64,000 nt of DNA, from NCBI GenBank assembly GCA_965199975.1, contig OZ241340.1, forward strand, positions 1,178,001 to 1,242,000, written 5' to 3'. Under the pieces are notes generated by a model. The model saw nothing but the letters and a program-made list of their open reading frames with translations, was not told the DNA's origin and searched no databases. Made by a program: the position numbers and the translations under genes. The stretch is from JASLDZ01 sp965199975 (GTDB taxonomy: Bacteria > Pseudomonadota > Alphaproteobacteria > Caulobacterales > Caulobacteraceae). Below, piece after piece: positions 35,952 to 45,349 of this stretch. Each line of letters opens with the position of its first letter. Within the stretch, counting starts at the first letter, position 1.

Positions 35952-36476
35952 GTGGCCTCGTTCCTCCCCAAGTCACGCAAGGCGCGCCGGCGGCTCTACG
36001 TCGTGGCGGCGGCCGCGCCGGTGGTGGCCATCGCCGCCGGCCTGTCGGCCTATGCCCTGGGGGACTCGGCGGTGTTTTTCTACAGCCCCGCCCAGGCGCT
36101 GGCGAAGCACGTGCCGGCCGGGCGCACCGTGCGCATCGGCGGCCTGGTCGAGCACGACAGCCTGATCCGCGGCTCGGATGGCCTCGTCAGCTTCGCGGTC
36201 ACCGACCTGCGCGCCGCCGACAAGGTGGAGTTCCGCGGCGACCTGCCCGACCTGTTCCGCGAGGGCCAGGGCGTGGTGGCGCAGGGGAGCTTCCGCCCCG
36301 ACGGCGTGTTCGAGGCGCGCGAGGTGCTGGCCAAGCACGACGAGCGCTACATGCCCAAGGAGGTCGCGGCCGCCCTCAAGAGATCCGGCCAGTGGCGGCC
36401 CGACGCGCAGGTGGCCATCGCCCCGCTTCGCGATGGTGCGGGCCAGGGCCTCGGGAGCGGCGCCGCCTCGCGATGA
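35952..36476 (+). CDS. ccmE: Heme chaperone CcmE
   Basis: 174 aa from the GTG at 35952. A single N-terminal membrane helix (about 14-36) anchors a periplasmic OB-fold. The heme-binding histidine is H129 in AKHDERYMP with Y133 four residues on, the standard HxxxY motif. It passes heme to CcmF. The C-terminal tail is flexible. The stop overlaps the ccmF start (ATGA at 36473). Confidence 0.95.
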   Translation: MASFLPKSRKARRRLYVVAAAAPVVAIAAGLSAYALGDSAVFFYSPAQALAKHVPAGRTVRIGGLVEHDSLIRGSDGLVSFAVTDLRAADKVEFRGDLPDLFREGQGVVAQGSFRPDGVFEAREVLAKHDERYMPKEVAAALKRSGQWRPDAQVAIAPLRDGAGQGLGSGAASR

Positions 36477-38488
36477 CGGCCGAACTCGGGCAGTTCGCCC
36501 TCCTCTTGGCGCTGGCCCTCTCCCTGCTGCAGGTGGCGACGGGCGCGGCGGCGCGCATCCGGCGCGACGCCACGCTGCGAGGTGCGACCGAAGGCGCTGC
36601 GCTGGGGGCCGCGCTGGCGGCCGCGCTCGCCTTCTTCAGCCTGATGCACGCCTTCGTGACGAGCGACTTCTCGGTCGCCAACGTCGCGGCCAACTCCCAC
36701 ACCGACAAGCCGCTGCTCTACAAGGTGGCCGCCACCTGGGGCTCGCATGAGGGCTCGATGCTCTTGTGGAACCTGGCGCTGACCGGCTTCGGTGCGGCGG
36801 TGGCGTTGGGCGGCCGCGGCTTGCCGGGCGGGCTGAAGAGCCTGGTGCTGGCGGTGCAGGGCGCGCTGGGCGTTCTGTTCCTCGGCTACACCGCCTTCGC
36901 CTCCAACCCCTTCGTGCGCGCCCTCAATCCGCCGGTGGAGGGCGCTTCCCTCAATCCGATCCTGCAGGACCCCTTTCTCGCCATCCATCCGCCCTTCCTC
37001 TACGCGGGTTACGTCGGCTTCTCGGTGGTGTTCTCGTTCGCGCTGGCCGCCCTGATCGAGGGGCGGATCGACGCCGCCTGGGCGCGCTGGGTGCGGCCGT
37101 GGACGCTGGCGGCGTGGAGTTGCCTGACCATCGGCATCACCCTGGGCTCGTTCTGGGCGTACTATTCGCTCGGCTGGGGCGGCTGGTGGTTCTGGGATCC
37201 GGTGGAGAACGCCAGCTTCATGCCCTGGCTGGTTGGCACGGCGTTGCTGCACTCGGCCATCGTCTCGGAGAAGCGCGGCGCGCTGCTGGGGTGGACGGCC
37301 TTCCTGGCCATCACCGCCTTCACGCTGTCGATGCTCGGCGCCTTCCTCGTACGCTCGGGCGTCCTGACCAGCGTCCACGCCTTCGCCGTCGACCCGACAC
37401 GGGGCACGCTCCTCCTCGTCATTCTGGGCGTGGCGGCGGGGACGGGGTTCGCGCTGTTCGCCTGGCGCGCGCCGGCGCTGAAGGGCGGCGGCCTATTCGC
37501 GGCGGTGAGCCGCGAGGGCGCGCTCGTGCTCAACAACATCTTCCTGGCGGCGTCGGCGGCCACCGTGCTGCTGGGCACGCTCTATCCGCTCGTGCGCCAG
37601 GCGCTCACCGGCGAGGCGATCAGCGTGGGCGCGCCCTACTTCGCCCTGACCTTCGCGCCGCTGATGGGCGCGTGCCTCGTCATCCTGCCGTTCGGGCCGC
37701 TCCTGGCCTGGAAGCGCGGCGACTTGGCGACAGCGGCCAAGAGCTTGCGCTGGGCCGCCCTCGCGGCGGTGGTGATCGCCCTCGCCGGGCTGGCGATGCT
37801 GCAGCCGCACCGCATTCCGCCGCTGATCGGCCTCCTCCTGGGCGTCTGGCTGATCGCCGGCAGCCTGGCGGAGGCGGCGTCGCGCGTGAGGCTCGGCCGC
37901 GCGCCCTTGGCCGAGGTGCGCCGGCGCCTCGGCGGCCTTCCGCGCGGAACCTGGGGGGCGACGGTGGCGCACATCGGCCTGGGTGTGTTCGCGCTGGGCG
38001 CCTGCACCGAGACCAGCCTGCGGGTCGAGGCCGCGGGCCTGCTCGCGCCCGGCCAGTCGCTGCGGGTGGCGGGCTACGTCCTGACGCTCGATGGCGTCTC
38101 CAGCCTCGAAGGTCCCAACTACATCGCCGAGCGCGCCCGCATAGCCGTGCACGCCGCGGGTGGCCGCCGCCTCGCCGACGCCATGCCCGAACGCCGCTTC
38201 TACCCGGTCCAGCGCCAGACGGTCGCCAAGGTCGCCATGCAGCGCAAGGGCGTCAGCGACCTCTACGTGGTGCTGGGCGAGCGCGGCGGCGCGGTGCAGG
38301 CGGCGACGCCGCAGTGGACGGTGCGCGCCTTCTGGAACCCCTGGGCCAAGCTGATCTTCCTCGGGCCCCTGATCATGGCCTGCGGCGGCGTGCTGTCGCT
38401 GTCCGACCGCCGACTGCGGCTGGGAGTCGGCGCCCGCGCCCGCGCCAAGCCCCCCAATCTCACGCCGTCGCCGACGCCAGCGGAATGA
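36473..38488 (+). CDS. ccmF: Heme lyase subunit CcmF
   Basis: 671 aa polytopic membrane protein that ligates heme to apocytochrome c. The WWD domain (WGGWWFWDPVENASFMPWL) is intact, with flanking histidine-bearing loops (NSHTDKPLLYKVAATWGSHE; LLHSAIVSEKRG). Many membrane helices and a C-terminal periplasmic domain (GPNYIAERARIAVHAAGG) are as expected. The stop overlaps the ccmH start. Confidence 0.97.
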   Translation: MTAELGQFALLLALALSLLQVATGAAARIRRDATLRGATEGAALGAALAAALAFFSLMHAFVTSDFSVANVAANSHTDKPLLYKVAATWGSHEGSMLLWNLALTGFGAAVALGGRGLPGGLKSLVLAVQGALGVLFLGYTAFASNPFVRALNPPVEGASLNPILQDPFLAIHPPFLYAGYVGFSVVFSFALAALIEGRIDAAWARWVRPWTLAAWSCLTIGITLGSFWAYYSLGWGGWWFWDPVENASFMPWLVGTALLHSAIVSEKRGALLGWTAFLAITAFTLSMLGAFLVRSGVLTSVHAFAVDPTRGTLLLVILGVAAGTGFALFAWRAPALKGGGLFAAVSREGALVLNNIFLAASAATVLLGTLYPLVRQALTGEAISVGAPYFALTFAPLMGACLVILPFGPLLAWKRGDLATAAKSLRWAALAAVVIALAGLAMLQPHRIPPLIGLLLGVWLIAGSLAEAASRVRLGRAPLAEVRRRLGGLPRGTWGATVAHIGLGVFALGACTETSLRVEAAGLLAPGQSLRVAGYVLTLDGVSSLEGPNYIAERARIAVHAAGGRRLADAMPERRFYPVQRQTVAKVAMQRKGVSDLYVVLGERGGAVQAATPQWTVRAFWNPWAKLIFLGPLIMACGGVLSLSDRRLRLGVGARARAKPPNLTPSPTPAE

Positions 38489-38952
38489 CCCGCCACGCTC
38501 TTCTGGCCGTCGCCGGTGCGATCCTCATCGTGGGCCCGGCCGCCGCCCAACAGCCCGCGGCGCCGTTGGGAGCGGAGCGGCTGGCCGATCCCGCGCAGGA
38601 GGCCCGGGCGCATGCGGTGTTCCGCCAGATCCGCTGTGTGGTTTGTCAAAACGAGAGCATCGACGACAGCGAGGCCCCGCTGGCCGGCGACCTGCGCCGC
38701 ATCGTCCGCGCCCAGGTCGTGGGCGGGAGGTCTGACGCCGATATCCGGCGGTTCCTGGTCGATCGCTACGGCCAGTTCGTGCTGCTGAAGCCCCGCTTCG
38801 ACGCCGCCAATGCGGTCCTGTGGCTCACGCCTTTCGTTCTCGTGGCGCTCGCTTTCGCCGGCGCCCTCTTCGCGCGTCGCGGCCGACGCGCCGAGCATGT
38901 GCTCTCGCCCGAGGAGCGCGTGCGGCTGGAGGCCTTGCGCCAGCCCCGGTGA
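38485..38952 (+). CDS. ccmH: Thiol oxidoreductase CcmH (CcmL-type)
   Basis: 155 aa. A signal peptide or anchor (residues 5-20) is followed by the RCxxC motif IRCVVCQNESI (C51, C54), which reduces the apocytochrome CXXCH thiols, and a C-terminal membrane helix (WLTPFVLVALAFAGALFARR). It is last in the operon. No ccmG/dsbE lies between ccmF and ccmH; that gene must be elsewhere. Confidence 0.95.
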   Translation: MTRHALLAVAGAILIVGPAAAQQPAAPLGAERLADPAQEARAHAVFRQIRCVVCQNESIDDSEAPLAGDLRRIVRAQVVGGRSDADIRRFLVDRYGQFVLLKPRFDAANAVLWLTPFVLVALAFAGALFARRGRRAEHVLSPEERVRLEALRQPR

Positions 38953-39114
38953 AGCGTCACGGTTCGGCCCCGGAGCGGCCTCACGATCGGCGCATCGCCG
39001 CGTGATCAGCGCGCTCTACTCCGCCCCGCGCGCGCGGACGGCGGCAACCGTCGGAACCTTCAGGGTTTCACCAGCCGCCCGGCGATCAACCGCCGGGTCG
39101 AGGAACGAGCGAAG

Positions 39115-40725
39115 ATGGTCGCGAAGAACAAGGGTTTGCTGGCCGGCTTGGCGCTGGGCGTCGGCGCGGCGGGCGCGGCGGCGGCCGGGATAGGCATGAC
39201 GCTGCCCCAGGCGCAGGCCTATGCGCAACCGTCCCCCGTGACCAGCGGGCCCACCCGGGTGGCGCCGCTGGGCGCGCCGGCCTCGTTCGCGGACATCTTC
39301 CAGCGCGTATCGCCGGCGGTGGTCTCGATCGTGGTGACCACCAAGGTGAAGCCGTCGGAGATGGCGCAGATGGAGGGCATTCCCTTCCCATTCAACCAAC
39401 TGCCGCAGTTCCAGAACCGCGGCGGCCGTGGTGGCCGTAGCGGTCCGGCGACGCCCCGCAGCGGCGGCTCGGGCTCCAACGACGAGGGCGACGACAGCAA
39501 CGACGCCCCCGAGGCGCAGGCGGCGGGCTCGGGGTTCTTCGTCTCGGCCGATGGCTACATCGTCACCAACAACCACGTGGTGGAGGACGCCACCAAGATC
39601 ACCGTGACGCTTCCCGACCAGACCGAGCTGGAGGCCAAGGTGGTGGGCCGCGACGAGGCCAGCGACCTCGCCGTGATCAAGGTGCAGGGCGCGAGCTTCC
39701 CCTTCGTCACCTTCGAGACCCAGGCCAAGCCGCGCGTGGGCGATTGGGTGCTGGCGGTGGGCAACCCGCTGCAGCTGGGCGGCACGGCCACAGCCGGCAT
39801 CGTCTCCTCGATCGGGCGGGACCTGCCGCAGCAGGGCGGCTATCCCACCGGCTTCCTGCAGATCGACGCCCCCATCAACCGCGGCAACTCCGGCGGCCCT
39901 ACGTTCGACGTGTATGGCCGCGTCATCGGCGTGAACACGGCGATCTACTCGCAGAGCGGCGGCTCCATCGGCATCGGCTTCGCCGTGCCGGCCGACGTGG
40001 CGGACTCGATCACGCGGCAGCTGATGGCCGGCAAGACCATCCAACGCGGCTATCTGGGCGCCACCATCCAAGCAATGACGACCGATTCCGCACAGGCGTT
40101 CGGCCTGACCGGCGGGCAAGGCGCCTTCATCGCCGATGTCACGCCTGACGGCCCAGGCGCGCATGCCGGCCTTCGTGCGGGAGATGTCGTACTGACCTTC
40201 AACGGCGAGAAGGTGCTGAACGCCAACGCCATGACCCGCGCCGTGGGCCAGACCCACGCGGGCGACAGTTTCCGCCTTGGAATCCTGCGCGAGGGCAAGC
40301 GCATGGAGATCACCGTCCACTCGGGCGTTCGGCCGAGCGAGACGGCGCTCAACGCCCGCCTCGGCGGCCAGCCCGACAGCGACGACAGCGGCGCGGGGAC
40401 GTCGTCGCCCTCGACGTCGCGCTCGACCACCATCGGCGTCACCGTGGGCGTCCTCACCCCAGCCATCCGCCAGGCGGCCGGGGTCCCGGCGACGGTGAAC
40501 GGGCTTGTGGTCGAGTCCGTCCGGTCAGGCTCGGATGCATCGCGCAAGGGGCTCACCAAGGGCGATGTGATCGTGCAGGCCAACCAGCAGCCGGTGCGCA
40601 CGCCCGCCGATCTCGTGGCGGCGCTGGCTCAGGCGCGGCGCGAGGGCCGACCGGCCGTCTTCCTGCTGGTCAACCGGCACGGCCAGAATTCCGGCCTCCC
40701 GATAAAGTTCGACGACCGCCAGTAG
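39115..40725 (+). CDS. degP: DegP/HtrA-type periplasmic serine protease
   Basis: 536 aa. An N-terminal hydrophobic segment (LLAGLALGVGAAGAAAAGIG) exports or anchors it. The trypsin-like triad is intact: H154 (VTNNHVVEDA), D184 (ASDLAVIKV), S259 (RGNSGGPTFDVYG). Two PDZ domains follow (about 320-400 and 440-530). A Gly/Ser-rich insert lies before the protease domain (residues 100-125). It degrades misfolded envelope proteins. The two-component pair 57 bp downstream may be co-regulated with it, as is common in alphaproteobacteria. Confidence 0.94.
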   Translation: MVAKNKGLLAGLALGVGAAGAAAAGIGMTLPQAQAYAQPSPVTSGPTRVAPLGAPASFADIFQRVSPAVVSIVVTTKVKPSEMAQMEGIPFPFNQLPQFQNRGGRGGRSGPATPRSGGSGSNDEGDDSNDAPEAQAAGSGFFVSADGYIVTNNHVVEDATKITVTLPDQTELEAKVVGRDEASDLAVIKVQGASFPFVTFETQAKPRVGDWVLAVGNPLQLGGTATAGIVSSIGRDLPQQGGYPTGFLQIDAPINRGNSGGPTFDVYGRVIGVNTAIYSQSGGSIGIGFAVPADVADSITRQLMAGKTIQRGYLGATIQAMTTDSAQAFGLTGGQGAFIADVTPDGPGAHAGLRAGDVVLTFNGEKVLNANAMTRAVGQTHAGDSFRLGILREGKRMEITVHSGVRPSETALNARLGGQPDSDDSGAGTSSPSTSRSTTIGVTVGVLTPAIRQAAGVPATVNGLVVESVRSGSDASRKGLTKGDVIVQANQQPVRTPADLVAALAQARREGRPAVFLLVNRHGQNSGLPIKFDDRQ

Positions 40726-40782
40726 GCGCGGGTGACACAAGCTTAATGCGCCTCGGGGTTACGCCCTGGGCGCGAGCAGGCC

Positions 40783-41493
40783 ATGATCCCGCTTCGAGCT
40801 GAGCCGGAGCGGGAGCCGACCTTGCGCATCCTCATCATGGAAGACGACCTCGACGCCGCCGAGGCCATGGCCAGGGGCTTGGCCGACGCCGGCCACGAGG
40901 CGGTGCTGGCGCCCGACGGCGAGGCGGGGCTGACCCATGCCCGCGAGGGTGGCTTCGACGTCATGGTCGTCGACCGCATGATGCCCAAGGTCGACGGGGT
41001 GACCGCCGTCTCCACCCTGCGGCGGGAGAACGACGCGACGCCCGTGCTCTTCCTCTCGGCCATGGGCGAGGTGGACGACCGCGTCGCAGGCTTGAACGCG
41101 GGCGGCGACGACTACCTGGTCAAGCCATACGCCTTCTCCGAACTGATCGCGCGCGTCGAGGCGCTGGCGCGTCGGCGCGAGACTGGGGCTGTGGCGACCC
41201 AGCTCAAGGTCGGCGATCTCGAGATGGACCTCCTCACCCGCACCGTGAAGCGCACCGGCCGGGAGATCGACCTGCAGCCGCGCGAGTTCGAGCTGCTGGA
41301 GTACCTGATGCGCCATGCCGGCCAGTCGGTGACGCGGACCATGCTCCTCGAGAAGGTCTGGAATTACCATTTCGACCCGCAGACCAACGTGATCGATGTG
41401 CACGTCAGCCGCCTGCGCGGGAAGATCGACAAGGGCTTCGACCGCCAGATGCTGCAGACCGTGCGCGGCGCGGGCTATCGCCTCGACGCCTGA
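40783..41493 (+). CDS. Response regulator, OmpR family, downstream of degP
   Basis: 236 aa as drawn. A TTG at 40822, seven bases after GGGAG, would give the usual MRILIMEDD start and is a strong alternative. The receiver has EDD, the phospho-acceptor D in VMVVDRMMPK, S in LFLSAM and K in YLVKPY. The C-terminal winged helix ends NVIDVHVSRLRGKIDKGF. The partner kinase starts eight bases after the stop. Confidence 0.94.
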   Translation: MIPLRAEPEREPTLRILIMEDDLDAAEAMARGLADAGHEAVLAPDGEAGLTHAREGGFDVMVVDRMMPKVDGVTAVSTLRRENDATPVLFLSAMGEVDDRVAGLNAGGDDYLVKPYAFSELIARVEALARRRETGAVATQLKVGDLEMDLLTRTVKRTGREIDLQPREFELLEYLMRHAGQSVTRTMLLEKVWNYHFDPQTNVIDVHVSRLRGKIDKGFDRQMLQTVRGAGYRLDA

Positions 41494-41501
41494 GGCCCGC
41501 G

Positions 41502-42908
41502 GTGCGCCTCCCCGCCGTCCTGCGCACCACGCCCGCGCGACTGACGCTGCTGTTCACCGCGCTGTTTGCGGGCGTGGCGGCGGCCTTCCTGGCCTACATC
41601 TACATCGCCACCGCGGGCGAGGTGGCGCGCCGCGCCGACGCCGAGGTGGCGCGCGAACTCACCTCGCTGGATGCGGTGTTCGACCGGGGCGGCGGCTCCG
41701 CGCTCAACATGGAGCTGATCCAGCGCACCTCGGGCGACCGGCCCTACCTGTACCTCCTCTCCGACAAGGCCGGGAAGCCGATCACCGGCAACCTCGCCGT
41801 CACGCCGGTGCAGCCCGCCACCGCCGAGGCGCGCGCCGGCTTCCGCGTCACCGAGACCGATCCAGACGGCGCGGTGATCCACCGCCAGGCCTGGGGCCGC
41901 CAGGAGCGCCTGCCCGACGGCCAGCTCCTGTTCGTAGGGGCCGACATCGGCGAGGGCCGCGCCTTCGTAGCCCGCATCGTGCGCGCGCTATGGGGGGCGG
42001 GCGTGCTGGTGGTGGGCCTGGGCTTGGCCGGCGGCCTTTTCGTCAGCCGCAACGTCTCGCGGGCCATGAGCGGCCTGCGCGCGGCGGTGGAGGCGGTGGA
42101 GCGGGGCGACCTGCACGCGCGGGCGCCCGTGCGTGGCGTGAGCGACGAGTTCGACGAGTTGGCCGTCGGCCTCAACGCCATGCTCGATCGCGTCGAGCGG
42201 CTGATGGGCGGCCTGCGTCACGCCGGCGACGCCATCGCCCACGACCTGCGCTCGCCGCTGACCCGCATGCGCGCGCGCCTGGAGGCGGCGCTGATCGACG
42301 TCGAGGCCGGCCGCACCGAACCGGTGGCCGCCATGGAAGGCGCCCTGCAGGACGCCGACGGCGTGCTCACCACCTTCAACGCGGTGCTGGCCATCACCCG
42401 CCTGCAGGCGGCGGGGCTGATCGCCGACGGCGAGGTGTTCGACCTGGGCGAACTCGCGCGCGACGTGGCCGAGCTCTACGGCGTGCTCTGCGAGGAGAAG
42501 GGGCTCGAGTTCGACACCGAGATCGCGCCGCGCCTGCCGGTCCGCGGCCGGCGCGAGTTCATGGCGCAGGCGCTCGCCAACCTGCTCGACAACGCGGTGA
42601 AGTACACCCCGACCGGCGGTGCGGTGACGCTGCGCGTGCGCCGCCGCTCGTCCGGCGAGGTCGAGGCCAGCGTCACCGACACGGGGCCCGGCGTGCCCGA
42701 GACCGACCGCGCGCGCGTGCTGCAGCGCTTCGTGCGCCTGGAGAACAGCCGCACCGAGGCGGGCTCCGGCCTGGGCCTCAGCCTGGTGCACGCCGTTGCC
42801 GAAGCCCACGGCGGCCGTCTCGACCTGGACGACGGCCCCGGCCTCGCCGCGGGCGCCACGACAGGGCCCGGTCTGCGCATCGCCCTGTCGCTTCCCGCCG
42901 CGGAATAG
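41502..42908 (+). CDS. Sensor histidine kinase downstream of degP
   Basis: 468 aa, GTG start. Two membrane helices (residues 12-36, LTLLFTALFAGVAAAFLAYI; about 153-175) flank a periplasmic sensor. HAMP follows, then H247 in DAIAHDLRSPLTRMR, N-box NLLDNAVKYTP, G-boxes DTGPGVPE and GSGLGLSLVHAVAEAHGG. A complete PhoR/EnvZ-like kinase. The link to degP suggests an envelope-related signal, but that is inference. Confidence 0.94.
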   Translation: MRLPAVLRTTPARLTLLFTALFAGVAAAFLAYIYIATAGEVARRADAEVARELTSLDAVFDRGGGSALNMELIQRTSGDRPYLYLLSDKAGKPITGNLAVTPVQPATAEARAGFRVTETDPDGAVIHRQAWGRQERLPDGQLLFVGADIGEGRAFVARIVRALWGAGVLVVGLGLAGGLFVSRNVSRAMSGLRAAVEAVERGDLHARAPVRGVSDEFDELAVGLNAMLDRVERLMGGLRHAGDAIAHDLRSPLTRMRARLEAALIDVEAGRTEPVAAMEGALQDADGVLTTFNAVLAITRLQAAGLIADGEVFDLGELARDVAELYGVLCEEKGLEFDTEIAPRLPVRGRREFMAQALANLLDNAVKYTPTGGAVTLRVRRRSSGEVEASVTDTGPGVPETDRARVLQRFVRLENSRTEAGSGLGLSLVHAVAEAHGGRLDLDDGPGLAAGATTGPGLRIALSLPAAE

Positions 42909-42973
42909 GTCGGCCGCGCTCGCGCCCGGCGCGATCCGCCGCTACAAGCGCGCGCTCAACGGGAGCGTGGTCG

Positions 42974-45241
42974 ATGCCCGAGCGGGCGCTGGCGGTGCGC
43001 GGACCGCGCAGCCTGCTGCGCCAGATCCGCGAGGCGATGGCCTCGGCAGCGCCAGCCCAGGCGCGGCTGGACATGGTCGTGCGCATCATCGCCCAGTCGA
43101 TGGTGGCCGAGGTCTGCTCGATCTACCTGCGCCGCGCCACGGGCGAGCTGGAGCTGTTCGCCACCGAAGGCCTGAAGCGCGAAGCGGTGCACGTCACCCG
43201 CCTCAAGGCCGGCGAGGGGCTGGTCAGCGAGATCGTGCGGCTGGGCCGGCCGCTGAACCTGCAGGACGCGCCGCTCAACCCCTTGTTCTCCTACCGCCCG
43301 GAGACGGGCGAGGACCCCTACCACGCCTTTCTTGGGGTCCCGTTGTTGCGGGGCGGCCGTTCGATCGGCGCCCTGGTCGTGCAGAACCGCACCGAGCGGA
43401 CCTACACGGAAGACGAGGTCGAGGACGTGCAGACCATCGCCATGGTCCTCTCCGAGCTCGTGTCCGCGGGCGAGCTGGTCGGCCTGACCGAGCTCAAGGA
43501 TGTCGAGCTCGCACCCCACCGTCCCGAGCGCCTGCGCGGCCAGCGCTTCGCCGAGGGCCTCGCCTTGGGCGTGGCCGTCCTGCACGAGGCCCCGATCGCC
43601 ACCGCCAACATGCTGGCCGATGACGCCGGGCTGGAGGAGGCGCGGCTGCAGCAGGGGCTCGAAGCCCTGCGCGCGCAGATCGACTCCATGCTTGAAGGCC
43701 ACCACGGCCTGGTCGGCCAGTCGCGAGAGGTGCTGGAGACCTACGCCATGTTCGCCCGCGACCGCGGGTGGAACCGGCGGCTGGAGGAAGCGGTGCGCTC
43801 CGGCCTCACCGCCGAGGCGGCGGTCGAGCGCGTGCGCACCGATCACCGCGCCCGGCTCGGCCAGGCGCGCGACGCGTATCTGCGAGACCGCCTGCACGAC
43901 TTCGAGGATCTGGCGGACCGGCTGCTACGGCACCTGAGCGGCGAGGCGGGCGAGCGCGCCCGTCGGCTGCCGGAGGGCGCCATTCTCATCGCCCGCAATC
44001 TCGGGCCGGCCGATCTGCTCGAATACGATCGCAAGAACCTCAAAGGCTTGCTCCTGGAGGAGGGCTCCGCGGCGAGCCATGCCGCCATCGTGGCGCGGGC
44101 GTTGGGCATCCCCTGCGTCGGGCGCCTGCCCGGGCTGCGCGACAAGCTCTCCGAAGGCGACGTGGTGATCGTCGACGGCGAAACGGCCGAGGCTTTCCTG
44201 CGCCCGCGCGCCGACGTGGTGGAGGCCTATGAGGCCCGCTCGGCGGTGCGCGCGCAACGCCGCGCCGAGTTCGCCGCCCTGCGCGACACGCCGGCGGTGA
44301 CGCTGGACGGCGCGCCCATCACACTACTCCTCAACGCCGGCCTCGCCATCGACCTCGACAACCTGGACGAGACGGGGGCCCAAGGCGTCGGCCTGTTCCG
44401 CACCGAGTTCCAGTTCATGGTGGCCGAGCAGATGCCGCGCCTCACGCGCCAGACCGAACTCTACCGTCGCGTGCTCGACGTGGCCGCCGGCCGCCCGGTG
44501 GTGTTCCGCACGCTGGACCTCGGCGGCGACAAGGTGCTGCCCTACCTGGAAGCCGAGCGGGAGGACAATCCCGCGCTGGGCTGGCGCGCCATCCGCATGG
44601 GCCTCGACCGCCCGGCGCTGCTGCGCCAGCAGCTGCGCGCGCTGATCTGGGCGGCGGAGGGGCGCGAGCTCACCCTGATGTTCCCGCTGATCGCCACGGT
44701 CGACGAGTTCCGCGCCGCGCGCGCCTATGTCGACCGCGAATGCGCCTGGGCCATCCGCCGCGGCCGCCCCGGGCCATCGCGCCTGCGGGTCGGCGCCATG
44801 ATCGAGGCGCCCAGCCTGATCTGGCACCTCGACGCGCTTCTGCAGGCGGTGGATTTCGTCTCGGTCGGAACCAACGACCTGATGCAGTACCTGTTCGCCG
44901 CCGACCGCGGGAACCCGCGCGTATCGGACCGCTACGACCCCCTGTCGCCGCCGGCCCTGCGCGTGCTCAAGACCATCGCCGACGGAGGCGTGGAGACCGG
45001 CACCCCCGTGTCGGTGTGCGGCGAGCTGGCGGGGCGGCCGCTGGAGGCCTTCGCCTTGGTGGCCTTGGGCTTCGACCGTCTGTCCATGCCGCCCACCGGC
45101 ATCGGCCCGGTGAAGCGCATGCTGCTCTCGGTGGATCGCGAGGCGGCGCGGCGTGGCGTCACCGCCCTCCTGCGCAGCGGCGGCGGATCGGTGCGCACCG
45201 AGATCGAAACCTTGGCGCGCAAGCTAAATGTCGCACTCTGA
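42974..45241 (+). CDS. ptsP: Nitrogen PTS enzyme I (phosphoenolpyruvate-protein phosphotransferase)
   Basis: 755 aa from the ATG at 42974; the open frame extends far upstream inside the kinase gene but is not coding. EI-Ntr passes phosphate from PEP to NPr, a regulatory chain that in Caulobacter connects glutamine level to stringent response. Domains: GAF (about 20-165), PEP-utilising N domain, the phospho-histidine domain with GSAASHAAIVARALGIP (H369), and the PEP-binding TIM barrel (GLFRTEFQFM, VSVGTNDLMQYLFAADRGN). It is intact. Confidence 0.97.
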   Translation: MPERALAVRGPRSLLRQIREAMASAAPAQARLDMVVRIIAQSMVAEVCSIYLRRATGELELFATEGLKREAVHVTRLKAGEGLVSEIVRLGRPLNLQDAPLNPLFSYRPETGEDPYHAFLGVPLLRGGRSIGALVVQNRTERTYTEDEVEDVQTIAMVLSELVSAGELVGLTELKDVELAPHRPERLRGQRFAEGLALGVAVLHEAPIATANMLADDAGLEEARLQQGLEALRAQIDSMLEGHHGLVGQSREVLETYAMFARDRGWNRRLEEAVRSGLTAEAAVERVRTDHRARLGQARDAYLRDRLHDFEDLADRLLRHLSGEAGERARRLPEGAILIARNLGPADLLEYDRKNLKGLLLEEGSAASHAAIVARALGIPCVGRLPGLRDKLSEGDVVIVDGETAEAFLRPRADVVEAYEARSAVRAQRRAEFAALRDTPAVTLDGAPITLLLNAGLAIDLDNLDETGAQGVGLFRTEFQFMVAEQMPRLTRQTELYRRVLDVAAGRPVVFRTLDLGGDKVLPYLEAEREDNPALGWRAIRMGLDRPALLRQQLRALIWAAEGRELTLMFPLIATVDEFRAARAYVDRECAWAIRRGRPGPSRLRVGAMIEAPSLIWHLDALLQAVDFVSVGTNDLMQYLFAADRGNPRVSDRYDPLSPPALRVLKTIADGGVETGTPVSVCGELAGRPLEAFALVALGFDRLSMPPTGIGPVKRMLLSVDREAARRGVTALLRSGGGSVRTEIETLARKLNVAL

Positions 45242-45349
45242 TCCGTTGTGGCGACGCAAGGGCGCTGTTAACCCCCTTCGCATACTGAAATGCGTTGGGA
45301 CGTAAGGCGCAGCCCAAGAGGTGGGCGCCCATCGTCGGGGTTAGACGCC

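Noticed and set aside
36766..38952. 728-codon frame overlapping ccmF and ccmH
   Set aside because: Arg/Gly/Ala-rich shadow in another frame; ccmF and ccmH have full conserved motifs.
38485..38952. Loss of ccmG as a sign of operon decay
   Set aside because: ccmG is often encoded apart from ccmIEFH in alphaproteobacteria, so its absence here is not evidence of damage.
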